Of a DNA stretch of 64,000 bases, positions 58,301 through 64,000 are shown one piece after another. Under the pieces are notes generated by a model. That model did not search any database. It saw only the letters and a program-made list of their open reading frames with translations, and was not told the origin of the DNA. The stretch covers positions 4,429,105 to 4,493,104 of the forward strand of contig CM035307.1 of the NCBI GenBank assembly GCA_002900995.3. Reading direction: 5' to 3'. A program made the position numbers and the translations under genes. The DNA is from Ganoderma boninense (taxonomy: Eukaryota; Basidiomycota; Agaricomycetes; Polyporales; Polyporaceae). How positions within the stretch are numbered: the stretch's first letter is position 1; the number at the start of each line of letters is the position of its first letter.

Positions 58301-59053
58301 ACAAGTCGAGTTGCCTCCTGTGTACCATCCCGCTACGTCTCCCTTGCGTTTGATAACTTTCTTGTCATCCCTATCGCCCTGGTGAGTCCTCACTGCCCTC
58401 GAATAGGTCAACAGTTGGCTGACTTACCGGCAAATCAGGCACCATCGCCCTTTCTCTGGCTTTTCCCCCTGCCCGCGATCGACCATCCACGTTTCTGGCG
58501 GGTCGGTGAAGAGCGTCCGAAGATCCCTAGCCTGCTCGACTTTTAGTTGAGTCTTCCCCTTCGTCGTGAGTTCGGGCCCGCTCGACTCCGAGTCGCTGTC
58601 GGATATCTGAAGGTACGTAAGTCCAACTGCATATTCCACATACACTGATTGACGCACGGTGATAGCCTCCTTGGCACCATTCCCAGCAGCCATCGCCTTC
58701 CCCTTCCCTGTTCCCTTCCCTTTCGCCTTCCCTTTCGCCTTGACAACCTCGGCTTCATCATCAGCAGTACTCCCCTCCTTGTCGCTCTCTTCGGCAAGCG
58801 CTGCCCGGATCTTCGACTTCTTGTGCTGCGCCTTCCGTTTCTTCGCAGCTGCTCTCTTCTCGGCGTCGAGTTTCTCCTTTTTCTTGGTCGCCTTTGGGGC
58901 TCGCCCACTCCTGGTCACCTTGACCTCCTCCTCTGAGCTGGAACGCTCTTCACCGCTGCTTCCATCTGCGTCCGAAAATGCGCTCCCAGCATCATCATCT
59001 CGCTTCCGTTTCGAGCCTCCTGCGGTACGCGCCTGTGTCTCGTTCCCGGTCAT
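55366..59053 (-). CDS. hAT transposase with BED zinc finger and C-terminal dimerisation domain
   Basis: Cut-and-paste transposase. The start at 59053 (MTGNETQARTAGG) opens a Lys/Ser/Glu-rich basic region (probable nuclear targeting). The first intron (donor GTAAGT near 58,427, acceptor GCGATAG near 58,371) splits a BED finger: WCLIC joins to ...STCRRHIQAEHY, giving C-x2-C and H-x4-H. After several introns come RNase-H-fold blocks: ISNEFVDFLGTLKDD to WDMWTVPHTSDP, then NDNASNNGTAAREVQ, and CFGHIIQLSIEDFM. A helical middle includes NNTRWGSAFGMTERVYDL. The end is the conserved hAT dimerisation motif LDILPIAAASVGAESLFSRA with DLFEQIECLKYHW, and a stop at 55366. I saw no stop or frame break inside the blocks I could join, so it may be active; exact introns in the middle third are not fully resolved. 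Confidence 0.88.
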
Positions 59054-59289
59054 GCCACCTTTCAGAGCCAAGTGTGAGAGTTTAGAGCGTCCGTCAGGTC
59101 GGAACGTTTGTGCGAAATAACAGTGAAGAGACTCCTCCCAGTGCCAGTGTAGAATCTACGATCTGTATATTACTCAACTCCGAAACTGTACAGTTCTCGT
59201 GCCTGATCTGTCCAAGAGCATTCCACGTGTGCCAACGTGTGCCAACGACGGCCAAAAATAACTGAAGAAATATTCACTGATGCAGGAGC

Positions 59290-59515
59290 TCAGTAGCTTG
59301 TGGCGATGCATCCGAGGACCAGTCCTCTGGCGGCGAGGAGGACCAGTCCAGACCTGGTCCTCGTCGGTCCTTCCATACCTTCAACAGCATGAGGACCGGG
59401 ACCGGGACTGAGGACAGGACCGCCGTTTTTGCGGTCCCAGTCCTGTCCTATTACCCTCGGTCCCGGTCTTTTCTCCGGTCCTGGACTAGTCCTAGGACCG
59501 GACCCTGCAACACTA
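59290..59515. repeat. hAT right terminal inverted repeat and subterminal GGTCC/GGACC array
   Basis: Mirror of the left array: clustered GGACC/GGTCC and AGGACCGG motifs over about 200 bases, ending in the 21-bp inverted repeat at 59495-59515. Confidence 0.8.
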
Positions 59516-59523
59516 GATTTTCA
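59516..59523. repeat. Right 8-bp target-site duplication of the hAT element
   Basis: GATTTTCA, identical to 55034-55041. Confidence 0.95.
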
Positions 59524-59740
59524 TAGAGGAGGGAAGGTCAAGGGTGTAGGCAGAAGACTCGGGGAAAGAGCGGATGATACGGTAAGGGCCGTCAAAGCGG
59601 ACCATGAATTTGGCAACTCGATTGTCACCGCATTGCATGTAGGCCCGTCGACGGTGGAAGGTGGATAGGAGGACGAGGTCACCAACAGCATAATGAGGGT
59701 CGTCAGTGTTGGAACGTGGATTTTGGGCAAGCGAGCGCTT
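59516..59740 (-). pseudogene. Gypsy integrase tail segment, separated from both pol halves
   Basis: The minus frame reads DDPHYAVGDLVLLSTFHRRR, then VAKFMVRFDGPYRI and AYTLDLPSSMKI, the standard integrase C-terminal (GPF/Y-like) region. It ends exactly at the hAT insertion and continues in frame at 55041. On its other side it is out of frame with the main pol frame because of a stop-containing stretch of about 150 bases (59745-59900). Confidence 0.8.
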
Positions 59741-59742
59741 GC

Positions 59743-62700
59743 TCACCGGGAGTTTCCGATGTAGGATACAGCGTGGGATTGTATGTTTTCGTACTCATCC
59801 GTTTGCCTCTGTACCACGACGATGGTACAGGACAACCGGAATATACTCACTTCTGCTGCTCTGCTCGACCTCCAACGGTTTTTCCAACAGTCAGTGCAAC
59901 CACGATTGGCGGCGCACATCTGTGCGAGCTTCGCAGCAGCGAGGTTGTCCTGAGCCTCCATGACGTCGGTGTCGATTCGACGGATGACGTCGGCAGCGCG
60001 GTCAGCATCCAGCGAGTCAGATCCAGCGGCGGCAGTGGAGACGTCGGACTCGAAGAGCGGGGGGAGTACACGAGGCTGGCGGCCGAGGTGGAGTTGGAAG
60101 CGCGAGAAGCCGGTGGAGGCATTGGTGGCCGACATGAGGGCAAAACGGACACAGGGCAGCGCGCGTACCCAGCCACGCTGATTGCGAGCCACGTGGTAGC
60201 GCAGGGCCTGGACGACAGTTTTGTTTGTGCGCTCGGAGCTGCCATCGGATTGTGGGTGAAAGGAGGTGGACATTTTTAGATGTACGCCGGATAACTTGTG
60301 TAGCGCCTTCCAGAACGCTGACACGAAGAGTTTGTCCCGGTCGGAGACGATTTCGGTTGGCAGACCGTTCTCGCAGTACCAATGATCAAAGAATTGTACT
60401 GGGAACTCGTCGCTGGTGATATCTGTCCGAGTGGGGATGAGGCGGATGTCGGCACCAAGGCGGTCTGTCACCGTAGCAATGCAGTCGAAGCCATCATCTT
60501 CAGGCAATTTGCCGATGAAGTCGATCGTGATGGCGTCGCCGCGCGCGTCAGGGACGGGGAGGGGGTGGAGAGGACCCAGAGGCTTGGTGGTGGGGCTTTT
60601 GTTACACTGACAGTCCTCGCAGGAGGGGATGTACATTTGCGCCAGTTCCTTGCGCATGTGTGGCCAATAGTAAGTGTCACGGAGGAAAGCATATGATTTT
60701 TCGAAGCTGAAGTGACCGAGGGCATCGTGAGCGCATCGGAACAGGCCTTCGCGAACGTTGGCGATACGCGGAATGGCGAGGCGGTCTCCAACAAAGAGGA
60801 GACCATCACGTTCGGTGATGCCAAGGGTCCCAACGTTTTCACGCAGGCATACACACCATTTGTCCTTGGGATAGCCACCACGAATGGCGTTCAGCCAGCC
60901 GGGATCTGTAGCAACTCGCAGCGACCCGGGCATGACAGCACAGGGCGCGTCAGGGGCGGGGTCAGGGCGATCACGAACTGAGCGTGTCACTGCGCGGAGG
61001 TCAGCGACAGACGCACAGGTCAGTGGGTCCACAACAGGTACATCTGGGAAGATGCGTGAGAGGGCATCAGCGACGACGTTGTCCTCGCCTTTGATGTACC
61101 TGATGGCGAAGTCGTATTGACCGAGGAATTCCTGCCAGCGGGACTGACGGCGAGAGAGGTTCTTCTGGTGGGAAAAGTTCTCGAGGGTGCGATGGTCGGT
61201 GTAGACGGTGAAAGGGACGCCGAGAAGGTCGACACACCACTTTTCGAGAGCACGTACAATGGCGAGAAGTTCCTTTTCGTGGACGGGGTAGTTCAGTTCA
61301 GCGCCAGTGAGAGGTGCGGATTCAAAGGCGACCGGGCGGGCAGATTCGAGTGTGAGGCCGAAAGAGAGCATCGCCCCGGTACGAAAATCACTGGCATCAC
61401 AGGAGACGAAGATGGAGTTGGAGTCCAACGTGTCGTGGTCGACAACGGTGAGGCAGTCGCGACTGCAAACAAGGGATTTGATGCGATCAAAGGCAGTTTG
61501 GTGGTCCAGGTTCCAACCAGGCCAGGACTTGTCTGCATCTTTGGAGGTGAGAGGGTTGAGGACGCGTGTATACTCAGCGAGATTGGGGAGGAACGCGGCA
61601 AGGTAGCGGACAAGTCCGAGGAATGAGCGAACATGTGAGGCAGTGCGAGGAATGGGCCATTGCATGATCTTCTCAACCTTTTTGCTGTCAGGTTCAATGC
61701 CACGTTGAGAGATGTGGTGGCCAAGGAAATCGACCTCGAGGAGGAAAAGGTCAGTTTTCTTGTCGGACACAAAAAGGGAAGCAGTGCGGAGAGCGAGTAA
61801 GATCGTCTCGACATTTCGACGATGTTCGTCAAGAGTTTGCGACCAGATGATGATGTCGTCAAGATAGATGTGGCAGATTTTTCCGATGTAGGGTCGGAGT
61901 GCATTGTTCATGCAACGCTGATGCGTGGAAGGCGCGTTACGACAGCCTTGAGGCATAACTGTCCACTCGAAGAGGCCGAAAGGGGTAGTGACGGCAGTGT
62001 ATTTGACATCATTGGGGTGGACCCTCGTCTGGAAGAACGAGTTAGTCATGTCGAGTTTGCCCCAGATCTTGCCTTTCGCGCAGTCAGTGAGGATGTCACT
62101 AATGCGAGGAAGGGGATGCATGTCGGAAACAGTGTTGGCGTTGAGGATTCGGTAATCGTTGACCCAGCGGGGTTTCGCCGCGGGGTCAGTTTTGGGGACA
62201 AGGAAGGCAGGTGATGCGAAAGGACTGTCGGAAGGACGAATGCGGCCTGCTGCAAGATGTTCGTCAAGGAGGGTCTTCCAGACATCGCGGTATTTTTTTG
62301 GACAATCGTATTGGCGGCAAGAGATGACGAGGTTTGCGTCTTTGAGAATGAAGCGATGGTAGACGTCGGCGGGAAGGCGGTCAATGTGTGGAATGTCCGG
62401 GGGAAAGCAGTCTGCGAACTTGGCTTTCATGGCCAAGTTCTTGGCGCGAAGGACCTCCAAGGTCGCGAGTTCCTCCACTCGGACACGGACGGCATTCACG
62501 GCGAAGGCTAAAGCGTCTACGGCGCAGTTGTCAGCAACAGTACAGCGGGCAGCAGTGCGCTCGGTAAGTTCTCGAAGGAAGACACGGTGTTGCAGTCTAG
62601 CAGAGCCGTCAGCGACGATGGCAGCTTCGCGTGAGGCCGCACGTCGTTGATGAGGGGAAGAGTGGTGTGTTACTGGGGATGGTGGGGAAGGGGCAGGTTT

Positions 62701-63405
62701 GAGGAGGTCAAGGCCAGACCGCTTGTCGATGAGTGTCCGCAGGGAATGATCCTCAACAATTGAGTTGGATTCCAGCCAGGCTTTGCCTAAAAGTACAGGT
62801 GCGCAAAGATGGTCCACCACCAAGGCACGACAGACATGAGATGACCACGAAAGGTCTGGTAATGTTACAAAGAGCTTCACCCATTGATCGCTTCCAATTC
62901 CGCCAGAATGTTTATCTCCCCACGCGTCTCCCAGCGTATAAGTGGTGGGTAGGCGTCGGAGACGTACTCCCATCGCGATTGCGACGTCGCGTCTAATCAG
63001 AACTGGACCAGCGCCACCGTTGATTAGCATGTCGTAGATGGGAGAATCAGGGGAAGAGGACGTGCGTGCACGCAAGAACGTCTGGTCAGCGAAGAATGGT
63101 GCGACGTACGAAGACTCAGAGTCAGAGCCCTTCTTCAAGATGCCAGAGGTGTACGCCGGCGGGGACGGAGCGGCATTGACCGATGTGACTGGAAGCGGCC
63201 CAGCGTCTGCCGCATCAGGAACATCAGCGTCATGACCAATGGCAGTGGCGGTGTTGCGGCCAGTGTGGGACGGACGTTCTCCTTGCCGGGTGCGAGGTGC
63301 GGGTATTGCATAGTGAGGGGAATGTACGTAGCGGGATTGGGAGCGCCTGTAGGGCAGTTCCTGGAATGGTGTTTGATTTTGTCGTAGATGTTGATCTTGC
63401 GACAC
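59743..63405 (-). CDS. pol: Gypsy Pol polyprotein: protease, reverse transcriptase, RNase H, integrase (1,220-codon frame)
   Basis: One uninterrupted frame. A retropepsin-like region (residues about 124-165) reads LINGGAGPVLIRRD where relatives have DSG, so the catalytic Asp (position 129) is Asn. Reverse transcriptase spans about 370-560 and has the active-site YLDD at 514-517. RNase H follows (VSCDASDFRTGAML, VYTDHRTLENF). The integrase has a zinc-binding H/C region (HDALGHFS, then CEDCQCNK), the first catalytic Asp in TIDFIGKLPED, the second in IVSDRDKLF and the Glu in QSDGSSERTNK. The last 45 residues are not integrase-like and end at a stop in 59743. The first 70 or so codons overlap gag in the -1 frame. 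Confidence 0.9.
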   Translation of the reverse strand: MSQDQHLRQNQTPFQELPYRRSQSRYVHSPHYAIPAPRTRQGERPSHTGRNTATAIGHDADVPDAADAGPLPVTSVNAAPSPPAYTSGILKKGSDSESSYVAPFFADQTFLRARTSSSPDSPIYDMLINGGAGPVLIRRDVAIAMGVRLRRLPTTYTLGDAWGDKHSGGIGSDQWVKLFVTLPDLSWSSHVCRALVVDHLCAPVLLGKAWLESNSIVEDHSLRTLIDKRSGLDLLKPAPSPPSPVTHHSSPHQRRAASREAAIVADGSARLQHRVFLRELTERTAARCTVADNCAVDALAFAVNAVRVRVEELATLEVLRAKNLAMKAKFADCFPPDIPHIDRLPADVYHRFILKDANLVISCRQYDCPKKYRDVWKTLLDEHLAAGRIRPSDSPFASPAFLVPKTDPAAKPRWVNDYRILNANTVSDMHPLPRISDILTDCAKGKIWGKLDMTNSFFQTRVHPNDVKYTAVTTPFGLFEWTVMPQGCRNAPSTHQRCMNNALRPYIGKICHIYLDDIIIWSQTLDEHRRNVETILLALRTASLFVSDKKTDLFLLEVDFLGHHISQRGIEPDSKKVEKIMQWPIPRTASHVRSFLGLVRYLAAFLPNLAEYTRVLNPLTSKDADKSWPGWNLDHQTAFDRIKSLVCSRDCLTVVDHDTLDSNSIFVSCDASDFRTGAMLSFGLTLESARPVAFESAPLTGAELNYPVHEKELLAIVRALEKWCVDLLGVPFTVYTDHRTLENFSHQKNLSRRQSRWQEFLGQYDFAIRYIKGEDNVVADALSRIFPDVPVVDPLTCASVADLRAVTRSVRDRPDPAPDAPCAVMPGSLRVATDPGWLNAIRGGYPKDKWCVCLRENVGTLGITERDGLLFVGDRLAIPRIANVREGLFRCAHDALGHFSFEKSYAFLRDTYYWPHMRKELAQMYIPSCEDCQCNKSPTTKPLGPLHPLPVPDARGDAITIDFIGKLPEDDGFDCIATVTDRLGADIRLIPTRTDITSDEFPVQFFDHWYCENGLPTEIVSDRDKLFVSAFWKALHKLSGVHLKMSTSFHPQSDGSSERTNKTVVQALRYHVARNQRGWVRALPCVRFALMSATNASTGFSRFQLHLGRQPRVLPPLFESDVSTAAAGSDSLDADRAADVIRRIDTDVMEAQDNLAAAKLAQMCAANRGCTDCWKNRWRSSRAAEVSIFRLSCTIVVVQRQTDEYENIQSHAVSYIGNSR

Positions 63406-64000
63406 TTGTAACAGCCCTGGTTGCGTTCTATAATGACGTGTTCATCAGGAGTAAGGGGGGGAAGTTTGTTTGTGTAGGATGTAGAGCCTGAAGGGGGGGT
63501 GTAACTCTTCGAGCGGCAGCCAGCCGGGTTGTCGTTCGCGATCATGAGGTCTTTAAACATTTTGATCTGACGAGAGCGTTCACGGTCGAGGGCTGTGACG
63601 GCGGACCTCCAAGCGACATAGTCAGCGATAGATTCGACTTCATCATGACTAATCATGACTCGGAGGTCGGGCACCACATTGGCGCAGATGAACATGTGAA
63701 GCGCGTTGTTGGTGTAGCGGTGGGCGGCACCACGGAGTTGCGCGTTGAGGTGTTCCATTTCGAGAACGAAGTCCTCGAACGAGTCCGTGGGTTTCATCTT
63801 GTTACCGACGATCTGGTCGCGGATCTCGCCGGCCCAGTTGGGGGAGAGGAAACGAGCGCGGAGTGCATCCTCGAAGTCATCGAAGGACAACGTGTCCAAG
63901 CGATCCTGGTTGTCGACGTACCAGCTCCGAAGAAGGAGGTTGGAGAACCCCATGGAGGCGCGGAATACCATCTCGTCGGGAGGGACATTGTGATCGTGCG
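63135..64000 (-). CDS. gag: Gypsy Gag, partial (runs off the window)
   Basis: Capsid-like helical sequence (WYVDNQDRLDTLSFDDFEDA, then FVLEMEHLNAQLRGAAHRY) followed by a single zinc knuckle CYKCRKINIYDKIKHHSRNC. The knuckle is CX2CX10HX4C, six residues longer than the usual CX2CX4HX4C. The frame stops at 63135, overlapping pol (from 63405) by 271 bases, with pol in the -1 frame. That arrangement fits -1 ribosomal frameshifting, but I did not find a clear slippery heptamer. The start codon lies beyond the right edge. Confidence 0.82.
   Translation of the reverse strand, partial: HDHNVPPDEMVFRASMGFSNLLLRSWYVDNQDRLDTLSFDDFEDALRARFLSPNWAGEIRDQIVGNKMKPTDSFEDFVLEMEHLNAQLRGAAHRYTNNALHMFICANVVPDLRVMISHDEVESIADYVAWRSAVTALDRERSRQIKMFKDLMIANDNPAGCRSKSYTPPSGSTSYTNKLPPLTPDEHVIIERNQGCYKCRKINIYDKIKHHSRNCPTGAPNPATYIPLTMQYPHLAPGKENVRPTLAATPPLPLVMTLMFLMRQTLGRFQSHRSMPLRPRRRTPLAS

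Larger units (their letters stand above)
55042..59515 (-). mobile_element. Complete hAT DNA transposon (4,474 bp)
   Basis: Both ends begin TAGTGTTGCAGGGTCCGGTC and match over 21 bases as inverted repeats (55042-55062 and 59495-59515). They are flanked by a perfect 8-bp duplication. Inside is one minus-strand transposase gene with introns, and both ends carry GGTCC/GGACC-rich subterminal arrays. All marks of a recently inserted and potentially autonomous element are present. It sits within the integrase tail codons of a gypsy pol gene. Confidence 0.95.
54551..64000 (-). mobile_element. Chromodomain Ty3/gypsy LTR retrotransposon, split by a hAT element and truncated by the window edge
   Basis: Order on the minus strand is gag (off the right edge), protease, reverse transcriptase, RNase H, integrase, chromodomain, polypurine tract, LTR. 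This is the order of Ty3/gypsy chromoviruses. The block 55042-59515 is a nested hAT transposon. The element looks non-autonomous now: its protease active site is altered, a stop-containing segment interrupts the integrase tail, and the hAT splits the 3' part. The 5' LTR lies beyond the window. Confidence 0.9.

Noticed and set aside
58424..59071. Minus frame opened at TTG (59071)
   Set aside because: The first real ATG is at 59053; the frame is the first exon of the hAT transposase, not a separate gene.

Overview
The window is fungal nuclear DNA, most likely from a wood-decay Polyporales basidiomycete close to Trametes or Ganoderma. This is inferred from short GT-AG introns throughout, a class II ligninolytic peroxidase with a Trametes-style signal peptide, a GH92 alpha-mannosidase, DUF6534-type membrane proteins, rapidly decaying F-box/LRR-like genes, a chromodomain Ty3/gypsy element and a hAT transposon. 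No tool was run: exon joins were made by eye from splice signals, reading phase and family conservation.

Layout. 1-15.8 kb is gene-poor and GC-rich, with many microsatellites and no gene I can support. 15.8-17.0 kb holds a C2H2 zinc-finger gene (minus). 17.3-22.4 kb has no recognisable gene. 22.4-24.0 kb is an F-box/LRR-like gene with two frame breaks. 24.5-35.9 kb is the most distinctive block: four paralogous 2-oxoglutarate/Fe(II) oxygenase genes (three minus, one inverted), with an orphan single-pass membrane protein gene inside the array. All four share one seven-exon pattern. Copy A has a one-base frameshift and copy C a compensated double frameshift. 36.0-40.1 kb holds a decayed fragment of an F-box/LRR-like gene, an eight-repeat WD40 gene with two frame breaks, and the fuller parent-like F-box/LRR gene, also frame-broken. 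41.5-42.9 kb is a versatile-peroxidase gene (minus) that keeps both the Mn(II) site and the exposed catalytic tryptophan. 44.2-45.3 kb is a diverged tandem duplication. 46.7-50.8 kb is an intact 14-exon GH92 mannosidase gene (plus) whose first intron is about 1.05 kb and looks invaded by repeat DNA. 51.3-53.6 kb is a DUF6534 seven-helix protein gene (minus).

54.5-64 kb is a chromodomain Ty3/gypsy retrotransposon (minus, running off the right edge) split by a complete 4,474-bp hAT transposon. The hAT has 21-bp terminal inverted repeats, a perfect 8-bp target duplication and an apparently intact BED-finger transposase. Conceptual removal of the hAT restores the gypsy reading frame exactly. The gypsy itself looks dead, because its protease active-site triad reads NGG instead of DSG.

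Functionally, the peroxidase and GH92 enzyme are secreted proteins consistent with a lignocellulose-degrading fungus. The 2OG-oxygenase array is the best candidate for an undescribed metabolic locus: tandem, partly decaying, of unknown substrate, with no obvious biosynthetic backbone gene beside it.
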